Under the pieces are notes generated by a model. That model was not told where the DNA came from. It saw only the letters and a list, made by a program, of their open reading frames with translations, and did no database searches. The position numbers were made by a program, and so were the translations under genes. This document shows, piece by piece, positions 25,904 to 34,381 of a stretch of DNA of 64,000 nt; within the stretch, counting starts at the first letter, position 1, and each line of letters begins with the position of its first letter. The stretch is from Streptoalloteichus tenebrarius (GTDB taxonomy: Bacteria; Actinomycetota; Actinomycetes; Mycobacteriales; Pseudonocardiaceae). The stretch covers positions 1-64,000 of the forward strand of contig NZ_JAMTCP010000007.1 in the NCBI RefSeq assembly GCF_024171885.1, in the 5' to 3' direction.

Positions 25904-27505
25904 TTGCTGCTGAATGCGAAAAAGCATTTGGAGGCCCGCGTTGTCCTCGCCACCCCGGCCCCGGTGACGCACCGCACCGCGGAGGAGAATCTCGGGCTGG
26001 GTTATCTGGCCGCCGTCCTGCGCGGGGCCGGACACTCCGTGGCGGTGGTCGACGGATGGCTGGAGGGAATGACCGTCGCCGAACTCGCCGAAAGGATCAG
26101 CCGGCACGACGCCGAGATCGTCGGATTCGCCTGCTACCGCAGCAACATGGAACGCGCGATGGAGACGCTGCGGTTGGTGCGCCCGCACGGGAGGAGGCCG
26201 TTCAGCGTCGCGGGCGGCTACGGCCCGACCTTCCACACCGCGGACTTCCTGGACGCCGGGTTCGACGCCGTGGTCCGGGGCGAGGGCGAGGTCCCCCTGC
26301 GCATGCTGGTGGAGCACGTCCTGCGCGCGGACCCGCCGCTGTCCGCGATCCCGGGTCTGAGCTTCCGGGACGAGGACGGGACGGTGCGCCACAACACCAC
26401 GCCGGCCCCGAAGCTGCCGATGGACGCGCTGCCCGATCCCGAACGGGACACGCTCGCCCTGACCCTCGCCCGCCGGAGCCTGGTGCACATCCAGACCGCG
26501 CGCGGCTGCCAGGCGTCGTGCACCTTCTGCTCCATCGTGGCCTTCGAGCGGGTCGGCGGCGGCGCGACCTGGCGGCAACGCAGCATCGGGCGCATCGTCG
26601 ACGAGCTGGAACGGCTGTACGAGCGGGGCGCCCGGCACTTCAAGGTCATCGACGACAGCCTCATCGAGCCGCCCCGGGACGCCGAGTGGTGCGAGGAGCT
26701 GGCCGCCGAGATCGCGCGGCGCGGCATCCACCCCCGGCTCCGCGGCTCCATCCGCGCCGACCGGGTCTCCGAGGAGGTGATCGAGCCGCTGGTGAGGGCG
26801 GGGTTCTTCTCGTTCTCCTGCGGCATCGAGAACTTCTCCTCCTCGGCGCTGCGCAGGATGGCGAAGCGGGCCGACGTCGGGCAGAACCTCGCCGCGCTGG
26901 ACACCTTCCTGCGGCACGGCCTGTACGTCCAGGCCGGACACATCCTGTTCGACGACCAGACCACGTTGTCCGAGCTGGAGGACAACTACGCCATGATGCG
27001 GCGCTACGTCTGGACGATCTCCAAGGGGATCTTCACCGAGATGTACGCCGCGGCGGGCACGAACTTCACCAGGAAGCTGCTCAGGCGCGGGGAACTCGAC
27101 ATCGACCAGGACGTCCTGGGCAACACGCGGTACGCCGTCAGGGACGAGGTCGTCCGCGTCGTGTACGACGTGCTGAAGCGGTGGCACAAGGCGCACGCGG
27201 CCGTCTACGACAAGGCGATCGACCCGCTCTCGGCGCCGAAGGCGCTGTCCTCCGAGGAGCTGCGCCTGCTCCACGGGCTGGCCGTCGAGCTGCGCGCCGT
27301 GGACCTCGACTTCTTCCGCCGACTGCTCGACCTGGCGGCGGTCGCGTCGTCGGCGGTGACCCTGAGGCGCGACGCCGAGGACCTCCTGCGCGCCGACACC
27401 GAGGCGACGCTGCCCTGGTACGCGGACTTCGAGGCGCGGCTGAACCGCGCGTACCAGGAAGTGGGCCTGGTCTACGACGCCGATCCCAACCCGTTCCTGT
27501 GTTGA
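25904..27505 (+). CDS. B12-binding-type radical SAM protein
   Basis: 533 residues; TTG 25904 with a GGGGAGGG ribosome binding site seven bases upstream. The N-terminal third has a cobalamin-binding-like Rossmann layout (NLGLGYLAAVLRGAGHSVAVVDG, IVGFACYRSN, GGYGPTFH). It lacks an obvious DxHxxG, so B12 may not be bound in base-off mode. The radical SAM motif CQASCTFC is near 202-209, with GIENFSS near 305. The C-terminal 120 residues are helical and unassigned. It should cleave SAM to a 5'-deoxyadenosyl radical; the reaction (methylation, C-C bond formation or rearrangement) is unknown. First gene of the + strand block. Confidence 0.85.
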   Translation: MLLNAKKHLEARVVLATPAPVTHRTAEENLGLGYLAAVLRGAGHSVAVVDGWLEGMTVAELAERISRHDAEIVGFACYRSNMERAMETLRLVRPHGRRPFSVAGGYGPTFHTADFLDAGFDAVVRGEGEVPLRMLVEHVLRADPPLSAIPGLSFRDEDGTVRHNTTPAPKLPMDALPDPERDTLALTLARRSLVHIQTARGCQASCTFCSIVAFERVGGGATWRQRSIGRIVDELERLYERGARHFKVIDDSLIEPPRDAEWCEELAAEIARRGIHPRLRGSIRADRVSEEVIEPLVRAGFFSFSCGIENFSSSALRRMAKRADVGQNLAALDTFLRHGLYVQAGHILFDDQTTLSELEDNYAMMRRYVWTISKGIFTEMYAAAGTNFTRKLLRRGELDIDQDVLGNTRYAVRDEVVRVVYDVLKRWHKAHAAVYDKAIDPLSAPKALSSEELRLLHGLAVELRAVDLDFFRRLLDLAAVASSAVTLRRDAEDLLRADTEATLPWYADFEARLNRAYQEVGLVYDADPNPFLC

Positions 27506-27520
27506 TGGAGGCTGAGCACG

Positions 27521-28795
27521 ATGGGTGAACCCAAGTCCGGTGGCGAGTCGATCGTGCGGTTCCCGTGGGAACGGCAGGGGGCGCGGCTGCCGCTGTCGGT
27601 CATCGACCCCAAGGAGCACTTCGAGCGCGCGGTGGGGCCGATCGAGCACGAGGACCTGGACGAGTGCGAGATCACGATCCGCAACATCGGGTGGACGTTG
27701 GGCAACGACTGCCCGTACCGGTGCACGCACTGCTACTCGATGTCCGCGCGCGAGAAGGGCATGAACTTCTCCCCCGAGATCATCGAGCGGATCGTCGACC
27801 AGCTCGCGGCCAACGGCGTGGAGACGGTGAACCTCGGCGGGAACGAGCCGTTGTTCACCAACGGCGCGAACCCGAGGGACACCCTGCTGCCCCAGATCAT
27901 CGACCGGCTCGTGGACTCCGGGATCATCGTCGGCCTCACCACCTCGGGCATCACCGGCCTGCACCTGGAACGCGACCACAACGCGCAGTGGCGCCGCCTC
28001 AACGACCTCGACGTCAGCCTCGACTCGCCGTTCGAGGACGAGCACAACGCCAACCGGGGCGCCAAGATCTACAAGCAGGCCATCCGCACGCTGGAGCTGG
28101 CCAGGGACTACGGCATCGACCACACGATCATCATGTGCGGGATGAACTGGAACTTCACCCAGCGGCACATCGAGAAGCTGCTGGAGCTGGCGATCCGGTA
28201 CGACGCCCACATCCGCATCAACCCGATCAAGCCCGTCGAGCCGGCGCACATGGACTCGCTGTTGACCGCGGAGCAGTACTACGAGGGATTCTCGCTGCTG
28301 CTCCAGCACTGCGACCCGGTGGACCTCGGCGAGCCCCCGATCGCCGCGGTCACCGACTACCAGGGCGCCAAGGGCTGCCCGTGCGGCCGCACGTCCTTCC
28401 GCATCCACTCCATCACGCCGGACGGCCGCATCCCCGTCTCGCCCTGCGTGTACCTGCACGACTACAAGTTCGGGGACCTGAGGAAGGACGACCTGTACGA
28501 CATCGTCCGCTCCCCCCAGTTCCGCTCGTTCCGCCGCAGGAACGCGCACCCCGAGGTGCTGGACGGCTGCGCGGGCTGCGACCTGCTCCAGCTCTGCCGG
28601 GGAGGGTGCGCCGGCCGCGCGTACCTGCACCACGCGCATGAGACGGGCCAGCGTTCGCTGTTCGTGCGCGACCCGTACTGCCCGAAGGACGTCCAGCCCA
28701 AGCAGCCCTTCCCCCAGCGACCCACCGTGCCCACGGACAAGCGGTTGGTGCACATGGACTACCTCTGCACCTGGATCGGCAAGCCCCGAGGCTGA
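27521..28795 (+). CDS. Radical SAM protein with SPASM-like C-terminal iron-sulfur domain
   Basis: 424 residues. The SAM cluster motif is CPYRCTHCYS near 63-72, and a Gly-rich NLGGNEPLF replaces the usual GGEP. The C-terminal domain has many Cys (GCPCGR, SPCVYL, CAGCDLLQLCRGGCAGR, DPYCPKD), the arrangement that holds auxiliary 4Fe-4S clusters in SPASM enzymes that modify peptides. It follows the first radical SAM gene by 15 bases. A peptide substrate (for example the 44-residue product at 35616-35750) or a nucleotide-derived substrate are both possible. Confidence 0.87.
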   Translation: MGEPKSGGESIVRFPWERQGARLPLSVIDPKEHFERAVGPIEHEDLDECEITIRNIGWTLGNDCPYRCTHCYSMSAREKGMNFSPEIIERIVDQLAANGVETVNLGGNEPLFTNGANPRDTLLPQIIDRLVDSGIIVGLTTSGITGLHLERDHNAQWRRLNDLDVSLDSPFEDEHNANRGAKIYKQAIRTLELARDYGIDHTIIMCGMNWNFTQRHIEKLLELAIRYDAHIRINPIKPVEPAHMDSLLTAEQYYEGFSLLLQHCDPVDLGEPPIAAVTDYQGAKGCPCGRTSFRIHSITPDGRIPVSPCVYLHDYKFGDLRKDDLYDIVRSPQFRSFRRRNAHPEVLDGCAGCDLLQLCRGGCAGRAYLHHAHETGQRSLFVRDPYCPKDVQPKQPFPQRPTVPTDKRLVHMDYLCTWIGKPRG

Positions 28796-28807
28796 GCGGT
28801 CAGAGCC

Positions 28808-28871
28808 GGTCGGACCTCGGTCGGACCTCGGTCGGGGCTCGGTCGGGCTCAGTCGGGCTCAGTCGGGGCTC
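28808..28871 (+). repeat. Short tandem repeats after the SPASM gene
   Basis: Six consecutive 10-11-bp units of GGTCGGACCTC/GGTCGGGCTC type directly follow the radical SAM stop codon. They fill the front of the 228-bp gap before the HprK-like gene and may slow or end transcription. Confidence 0.7.
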
Positions 28872-29023
28872 GGCCGTTCCACTGGCTGTTCCACGAAGTA
28901 GTCGGCCCACGGAGCGGTGGGGTCACGAACCGACGTGTCGGCGTGCTCGTGCGCCGACGGTGTCCCGCGCGGAACCCCGGTGTGTCCACGCGCGGGCTGG
29001 GGGGAAGGAAGGTCGAGAGGGCT

Positions 29024-30007
29024 GTGCTGATCGAGCGGATCGTGCGACCACCGCTGGCTGACCTGAGCGTGGCCGTCAGCGGCGCCGCGCCGCTGGTGCG
29101 GGCCGTGACCGAGTTCGTGGCCCCGTTCTACCCGATCGCCGACCGGCCGACGGGAACGCCGTGGCGCATGACGGTCGACACCGACCTCCGAGGACCGGCC
29201 ACATTGGACGATCGGCAACCGCCGCACCAGGCGACGTGGGACGTCGCCCGCCGCCAGCTCCGTGTCTGCTGTGGACAGTCGAACTGGGTGCCCGTCTTCG
29301 CGACGCGCTACCTCAGGACCCTGGTGCGCGCCATGGCGGTCGCCGGGGGCGCCCTCCCGCTGCACGGCGCGGGGCTGAGCCTCGGTGGCGTGGGGATCAT
29401 GCTGGTGGGAGACAAGTGGGCCGGGAAGACCACCGCCGCGCTGTCCCTCACCCGAGGGTGTGCGGCCGAGCTGGTCTCCAACGACGACGTCCTGCTGGTG
29501 CCCTCCCCCGACGAGGACCGCTGGGAGATGGTGGGTGGCCCCCGGGCGGTGGGCGTCCGGTCCGGCTCACTGGGCGAACACGTCCCCCCGCTCACCCCCG
29601 GAGAGCTGGAGGCGGCCGCCCGCCGGCACCCGGGCAGTCGTCCCGACAAGACCTTCCTGCTGCCCTCCGAGGTGACCGCACTCGGCGGCGCGGTGCGGGT
29701 CAGGGCGCCCGCGCACGTCGTGGTCGAACTGGAGACGCGGCCGCACGGGCCGTCCGAGGTCGAGCGGCTGGACGAGGACGAAGCCCTCGACCTGGTCACC
29801 CGGCACCTGGAGGGCGCCGCCGACCGCCGGCGGCTGGGGCTGGTGGAGGCGGTCGCCGGGCGCGTCCCCCCTGCCGACGACGGCCGGGCGCTGACGTCCC
29901 TGCGGGACGGCCTCCGCTGCTACCGCTTCCGCCACCCGATCACCGGGTGGGTGGGCTCGTTCCTGGACTTCGTCCGCGCGGACGTGAGCAACGAGGTGAC
30001 AAGATGA
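29024..30007 (+). CDS. HPr kinase-like (HprK-like) ATP-binding protein
   Basis: 327 residues from GTG 29024 (AGGAAGG upstream). Central core: PLHGAGLSLGGVGIMLVGD, then P-loop GDKWAGKTTAA (129-139), then ELVSNDDVLLVP. This is the order of the HprK C-terminal kinase fold as seen in the kinases of phosphorylated lasso peptides. There is no HPr and no classic HprK N-terminal domain. It could phosphorylate a Ser/Thr of a peptide or an alcohol such as a hydroxymethylpyrimidine. Its stop overlaps the next start by four bases, and from here to 35124 the genes form one coupled series. Confidence 0.75.
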   Translation: MLIERIVRPPLADLSVAVSGAAPLVRAVTEFVAPFYPIADRPTGTPWRMTVDTDLRGPATLDDRQPPHQATWDVARRQLRVCCGQSNWVPVFATRYLRTLVRAMAVAGGALPLHGAGLSLGGVGIMLVGDKWAGKTTAALSLTRGCAAELVSNDDVLLVPSPDEDRWEMVGGPRAVGVRSGSLGEHVPPLTPGELEAAARRHPGSRPDKTFLLPSEVTALGGAVRVRAPAHVVVELETRPHGPSEVERLDEDEALDLVTRHLEGAADRRRLGLVEAVAGRVPPADDGRALTSLRDGLRCYRFRHPITGWVGSFLDFVRADVSNEVTR

Positions 30008-30837
30008 GACTGGGTGTCGTCCTTCGTGCGGACACCATCATCCGCGACGAGGGTTTCCGGCAGCGGCGGGTGGTCACGCCCTACGGGCCGGTGGACCGGG
30101 TGTTCAGCGGCAAGCTGTCCGGGACCGAGACGCACTTCCTCTACGGCCGGTTCCCCGGCGGCAGGACGCCGAGCTGGGAGATCCCCTACCAGGCCAACCA
30201 GAGCGCGTTCGACGAGCTGGGCGTCGACCACGTGATCGGGACGTTCGTCGTCGGCGGGGTGGACAAGGTGGTCAGGGGCGGCGACCTGGTCATCCCCCAC
30301 GACCTGGTGAGCTTCTCCGGCCCCCAGGTGTCGCTGCCTCCCACCAGCGGCCGCTTCTCGAACGCCCACGTGATCCCCTCGATGTGCCCTCGGCTGCGGG
30401 AACTGCTGATCCGGGGGGCGCGGGAGAGCGGGATCGCCGTGCACGAGGACGGCCTGTACTTCGGTTTCTACGGTTTCGCCAGGATCGAGACCCTGGCGGA
30501 GCTGGAGCTGATGGACCGGCTGGGCGCGCGGATCGTCGGGCAGACCATGGACCCGGAGTTCACCCTGGCCCGGCAGCGACACGCCCACTACGCGGCGATC
30601 GCCGTCGCCATCGACTCCTACCACGACATGCGCGACGAGTCCGATCAGGACCCGGAGGAGTTCCGCGCCCGTTCCCGGGAGGCGATCCGGTACGGGCGGG
30701 AGCGGTTCGAACGGATCATCGCCGCCGGATTGGCGTCCGTCGCCAGGGAGCCCCTCGCGCAGGTGTGCTCCTGTGCACGCACCAGCAAGGGCAAACACCC
30801 GGACATGTTCGCCTCCTTCCCGGAGGAGTTGCTGTGA
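30004..30837 (+). CDS. Purine nucleoside / 5'-methylthioadenosine phosphorylase family protein
   Basis: 277 residues of the PNP/MTAP fold: YQANQSAFDELGVDHVIGTFVVGGVD near 60-85, PHDLVSFSG near 100, the substrate-loop region GARIVGQTMDPEFTLARQRHAHYAAIAVAIDSYHD near 175-210. QTMDPE replaces the usual MS-x-x-PE, so the substrate pocket differs from housekeeping MTAP. A sensible role beside two radical SAM enzymes is removal of 5'-deoxyadenosine or MTA, but use of a pathway nucleoside is equally possible. ATGA overlap with the kinase gene. Confidence 0.8.
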   Translation: MRLGVVLRADTIIRDEGFRQRRVVTPYGPVDRVFSGKLSGTETHFLYGRFPGGRTPSWEIPYQANQSAFDELGVDHVIGTFVVGGVDKVVRGGDLVIPHDLVSFSGPQVSLPPTSGRFSNAHVIPSMCPRLRELLIRGARESGIAVHEDGLYFGFYGFARIETLAELELMDRLGARIVGQTMDPEFTLARQRHAHYAAIAVAIDSYHDMRDESDQDPEEFRARSREAIRYGRERFERIIAAGLASVAREPLAQVCSCARTSKGKHPDMFASFPEELL

Positions 30838-31853
30838 CGAGCTACGCGGGCTTCTCCGACGCCTACCTCCATCGGCTGCGGGCGTTGCTCGACGAGCCCC
30901 GGTACCGCAACGCGCCGCGCGGCTTCCCCAGCCAGGAGGAGCTGGGGGTCAGCCTGCGGGTGGCCGACCCCCGTCGTCGACTGGTCACCCACCCCGCGCG
31001 GCGCACCAACATCGTGTTCAACTTCGCCGAGGCGTTGTGGTACCTCGCGGGCAGGGACGACGTCGAGTACCTCGCCTATTACGCGCCGATGGTGCGTCGG
31101 TTCTCCCAGGACGGCGTCCGGCTCACGGGAACCGCCTACGGGCCGCGAATCTTCCGCCACGGGCCGACGCGGCTGGACCAGTGGGCCGCGGTCCGCGAGC
31201 TGCTCAGGGCCGACCCCGACACCAAACGCGCGGTGATCCAGATCTTCGAGCCTGAGGAGTTGGGCGTCCCCGGCAACCCGGATGTCGCCTGCACCCTCGC
31301 GCTCCAGTTCCTGCTGCGGGAGAACGCGCTCCACCTGGTCGGCTACATGCGGGCGAACGACGTCTACCGGGGGATGGTCAGCGACGTCTTCTCCTTCACC
31401 TTCCTTCAGGAGGTGATGGCCGGCCAACTGGGTGTGGAGCTGGGCTCCTACACCCACATGGTCGGGTCGCTGCACCTCTACGAGTCGGACATCCCCGCCG
31501 CGCGACGGGTCCTGCGCCCGACCACATCTGTGTCCACAGTGGACGACAGGATGCCCGCGATGCCCTCCGGCGACAACCGGCCGCACATCGACGACGTCCT
31601 GCGGTGGGAACACCGGTTGCGCCGGAACGAGGTGCGCCTCGACCCCGACGCGCTGGACCGGTCTGCCCTGCCCGACTACTGGCGACAGGTCGTGGTGCTG
31701 TTCGAGCTGTACCGGCGGGTCCGCCACGGAGACGGCGGCGCGGAGGGCCTGTGGCAGCGGCTGTGCCCGTTGTACCGGACGTTGATGCTGCGCCGGTTTC
31801 CTGGGCTCGCGGGGCAGGAGCACGCCGTGGAGGTGTCCGGTGCCCGATCGTGA
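30834..31853 (+). CDS. Thymidylate synthase-like cytosine-nucleotide hydroxymethylase (BcmA/MilA-like)
   Basis: 339 residues from GTG 30834. The thymidylate synthase core is clear: KRAVIQIFEPEE near 120, catalytic Cys153 in DVACTLALQF, MRANDVYRGM near 173, and LHLYESD near 212. Where thymidylate synthase has the Asn that recognises uracil (GLPFN in E. coli), this protein has Asp184 (GMVSDVFSF). The same Asn-to-Asp change defines dCMP hydroxymethylase of phage T4 and its relatives in mildiomycin and bacimethrin pathways. I therefore predict hydroxymethylation of CMP or dCMP at C5 with methylenetetrahydrofolate. The next gene encodes the matching glycosidase. Confidence 0.8.
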   Translation: MTSYAGFSDAYLHRLRALLDEPRYRNAPRGFPSQEELGVSLRVADPRRRLVTHPARRTNIVFNFAEALWYLAGRDDVEYLAYYAPMVRRFSQDGVRLTGTAYGPRIFRHGPTRLDQWAAVRELLRADPDTKRAVIQIFEPEELGVPGNPDVACTLALQFLLRENALHLVGYMRANDVYRGMVSDVFSFTFLQEVMAGQLGVELGSYTHMVGSLHLYESDIPAARRVLRPTTSVSTVDDRMPAMPSGDNRPHIDDVLRWEHRLRRNEVRLDPDALDRSALPDYWRQVVVLFELYRRVRHGDGGAEGLWQRLCPLYRTLMLRRFPGLAGQEHAVEVSGARS

Positions 31854-32361
31854 CGCCTCCGCGCCCACCGTCTTCATCGGAGGGCCGTTCAAGGGATGTG
31901 TCGACCCGCTGACCGGGGAGATCGACCCCGCCGTCAGGAGACGCTACGAGCGGCTCATCACCTTCTTCCGTGAACGCGGCTGGACCGTCACCAACGCGCA
32001 CGAGACCGAGGCGTGGGGCCGGGGCATGGTCACGCCGTGGGAGTGCACCGAACGGGACTTCCGGTGGATGCTCGACTGCGACCTGTTCGTCGCGTTCCCC
32101 GGCGACCCGCCGTCACCCGGCACGCACGTCGAGATCGGCTGGGCCACCGGCCTCGGCCGTCCGGTGGTGGTGCTGCTGGAGGAGAACCACGCCTACGCGG
32201 CACTGGTGACCGGTCTTCCCGCGGTCGGCGCGGTCCACCTGGTCACCTACTCGGACGACCCGGGTTTCCTGGACACCCTCACCAGGTCCGTCCGCGCGCT
32301 CGCGCACCAGGTCGGAGCGACGTGGACGCTGGACGACCCGGTCACGGAGCGGGCGACGTGA
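31840..32361 (+). CDS. Nucleoside 2-deoxyribosyltransferase fold N-glycosidase (MilB/BcmB-like)
   Basis: 173 residues from GTG 31840 inside the end of the preceding gene (GGAGGTG upstream). Family marks: IGGPFKG near 13, ERDFRWMLDCDLFVAFPGDP near 66-85, and SPGTHVEIGWATGLGRPVVVLLEE with the likely nucleophile Glu98. MilB, BlsM and the bacimethrin homologue share this fold and hydrolyse CMP or hydroxymethyl-CMP to the free base plus ribose 5-phosphate. Tight coupling to the hydroxymethylase strongly suggests release of 5-hydroxymethylcytosine. A transferase role cannot be excluded. Confidence 0.8.
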   Translation: MPDRDASAPTVFIGGPFKGCVDPLTGEIDPAVRRRYERLITFFRERGWTVTNAHETEAWGRGMVTPWECTERDFRWMLDCDLFVAFPGDPPSPGTHVEIGWATGLGRPVVVLLEENHAYAALVTGLPAVGAVHLVTYSDDPGFLDTLTRSVRALAHQVGATWTLDDPVTERAT

Positions 32362-33224
32362 GACCCGACGCGACGGGCCGCCCCACCCTGGCCTGCCTGA
32401 CGATCGGCTCGTCCGATCCCAGTGGTGGTGCGGGAATCCAGGCTGACGTGAAGGCGTTCTCCGCGCTCGGCACCTACGCCACCACCGTGCTGGTGGGGCT
32501 GACCGCGCAGAACACGACGGGAGTCTCCCGCGTTCACGACGTTCCGTTGCCCATGGTGGCCGCGCAGCTCGACGCGGTGCTGACGGACGTCGCCGTCGGC
32601 GCGGTCAAGATCGGCACGACGTGGAGTCCGGACGTGGTCGAACTCGTCGCGGACCGCCTCTCCGGGCTGGCCGTTCCGATCGTGGCCGTTCCGATCGTGG
32701 TCGATCCGGTCCTGGTCACCGCGTCGGGATCGGCGCTGGGCGGCGGGCAGGAGGCGGTGACGGCTGTCCGGCGGTGTTTCCTCCCGCTGGCCACGGTCAT
32801 CACCCCGAACCTCGGCGAGGCCCAGCGGTTGGCGGGGACACCGGGGGAAGACGATCCGGCGCGGATCGCCGAACGGCTCGTCGACCTCGGCGCCCGCGCC
32901 GTCCTGATCACCGACGCGCGACCGGACACCGGCGGAGACTGGCTGTTCGACGGGGAGCGACACCACCCGGTCCCTGGGCGTCGGCACGACACCCACTGCG
33001 AGCACGGGGCTGGCTGCACCCACTCGTCGGTTCTCGCGGTGCTGTTGGCGCGGGGGCTGGACCTCCCCACCGCCGCCCAGCTCGCCCACCGCGTCGCGGC
33101 CCGCGCGGTGGAGACGGGCCATCGGGACGTCGGCAGTGGACGTCACCCGGTCGACGTGTTCGCGGCCGTCCGCGACGCGGCGGTGTCGAAGCAGCTCGCC
33201 GAGCATCTGGAGGGTGTGCGATGA
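32358..33224 (+). CDS. thiD: Hydroxymethylpyrimidine (phosphate) kinase, ThiD-like
   Basis: 288 residues; GTG 32358 overlaps the upstream stop. Ribokinase-like ThiD fold: IGSSDPSGGAGIQADVKAFSALGTYATTVL near 11-40, LTAQNTTGV, KIGTTWSPDVV, VVDPVLVTASG, PNLGEAQRLAG, and an anion-hole region reading EHGAGCTHSS instead of G-T-G-C-T-L-S. The altered loop and a 15-bp in-frame duplication (VPIVAVPIVV, near 32674-32703) mark it as a specialised paralogue, not the housekeeping enzyme. In the bacimethrin scheme a ThiD-like kinase phosphorylates the hydroxymethylpyrimidine. Confidence 0.85.
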   Translation: MRPDATGRPTLACLTIGSSDPSGGAGIQADVKAFSALGTYATTVLVGLTAQNTTGVSRVHDVPLPMVAAQLDAVLTDVAVGAVKIGTTWSPDVVELVADRLSGLAVPIVAVPIVVDPVLVTASGSALGGGQEAVTAVRRCFLPLATVITPNLGEAQRLAGTPGEDDPARIAERLVDLGARAVLITDARPDTGGDWLFDGERHHPVPGRRHDTHCEHGAGCTHSSVLAVLLARGLDLPTAAQLAHRVAARAVETGHRDVGSGRHPVDVFAAVRDAAVSKQLAEHLEGVR

Positions 33225-34381
33225 GTGAGGTCTCCGTGGTCGGTGCGGGAGTCGTGGGCCTGTCCGTCGCGTGGCTGCTCGCCGAGGCCGGCCTGTCCGT
33301 GACCGTCTGGGAAGCGCGCACGCCCGGCGACGGCGCGTCAGCCCTCGCCCACGGCCAACTGGTGCCCCCTGGGGAGATCCTGCGCCCGCTCTGGCGGCGG
33401 AGCCTCGACGTGTACCGGCGGGTCGCGGAGCGCACGTCGCTCGCGTGGGACGACGAGCCGATCGGCACGCTGGTCCTCGGCACGCTGGTCCTCGGCACGC
33501 GGGCCGAGGACCTCCCCCGGCTCCGGGAGCGGAACTCCTCCGGCGACGGCCGGTTGCTCACCGGCGAGGAGGTCCGCGCGCACGAGCCGGCGGTGGGTCC
33601 CGCCGTCACGTCCGGCCTGTTGTTCGAGGAAGGACGCCGGATTCACCCTCCGGCCGTCGTCGGGGCGCTCGCCGAGCTGGCGCGTCGCGCCGGGGCGCGT
33701 GTTCGGTGCGGCGCCCGGGTGGTGCGTCTGGAGCCGGACGGGGACACCTGGTCACTGCTGACGCAGGACGGGCAGCGCGCCCACGGCCAACGGGTCGTCA
33801 TCGCCGCGGGGCTGGCGTCGGGGGTGCTGGCCGCGTCCCTCGGGTTGCGCGTGCCGATGACCGGGGTTCGGGGCCGCATCCTGCTGACCGAGCCACAGCC
33901 GCCGGTGCTCCGCCACATCCTCGGGGAACCCGTGCCGGCCTTGGCTCGCACCGACGACGATCTCCGGGCCGCGACGCACACGCCTCGACCGGAACCCGTG
34001 GTGCGTCTGCTCGCCCACCAGCGGGCGGACGGCTGCCTTCTGCTCGGCGCGTCGTGGTGGCCGGAGGAGGCGGGAGAGCCACCGGACCACGACGCGCGAG
34101 TGCTGGCGCGGGCGACGAGCCTCCTCCCCGGGCTGCGCGGCGTGCCCGTCCTCCACCGGTGGTCAGGAACACGACCGTGCACTGTGGACGGACGCCCGGT
34201 CGTGGACGAGGTCGCGCCCAATCTGTACCTCTGTTGCGGGCACGGCGGCGACGGGTTCATCGCCGGCCCCGGTTCGGCGGCGCTGCTGGCGGACCTCGTG
34301 CTGGGGCGCACGCCAGGCGTGAACCCCGAGCCCTTCCAATATGGACGGTGGAGTCGTGTGGAGGAACGGGACCTGACATGA
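33221..34381 (+). CDS. FAD-dependent amino acid oxidase, ThiO/glycine oxidase-like
   Basis: 386 residues, ATGA overlap. N-terminal FAD-binding motif VVGAGVVGLSVAWLLAEAGLSVTVWEA (about 5-31), HGQLVPPGEIL near 44, and C-terminal GHGGDGFIAGPGSAALLADL, all of the DAO family. It is most similar in order to ThiO-type glycine oxidases, but the substrate is unknown. A perfect 15-bp tandem duplication (33472-33501) gives GTLVLGTLVLGT. Its place between ThiD and TenA points to oxidation of an amino acid or an amine in the thiamine-like branch. Confidence 0.8.
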   Translation: MSEVSVVGAGVVGLSVAWLLAEAGLSVTVWEARTPGDGASALAHGQLVPPGEILRPLWRRSLDVYRRVAERTSLAWDDEPIGTLVLGTLVLGTRAEDLPRLRERNSSGDGRLLTGEEVRAHEPAVGPAVTSGLLFEEGRRIHPPAVVGALAELARRAGARVRCGARVVRLEPDGDTWSLLTQDGQRAHGQRVVIAAGLASGVLAASLGLRVPMTGVRGRILLTEPQPPVLRHILGEPVPALARTDDDLRAATHTPRPEPVVRLLAHQRADGCLLLGASWWPEEAGEPPDHDARVLARATSLLPGLRGVPVLHRWSGTRPCTVDGRPVVDEVAPNLYLCCGHGGDGFIAGPGSAALLADLVLGRTPGVNPEPFQYGRWSRVEERDLT

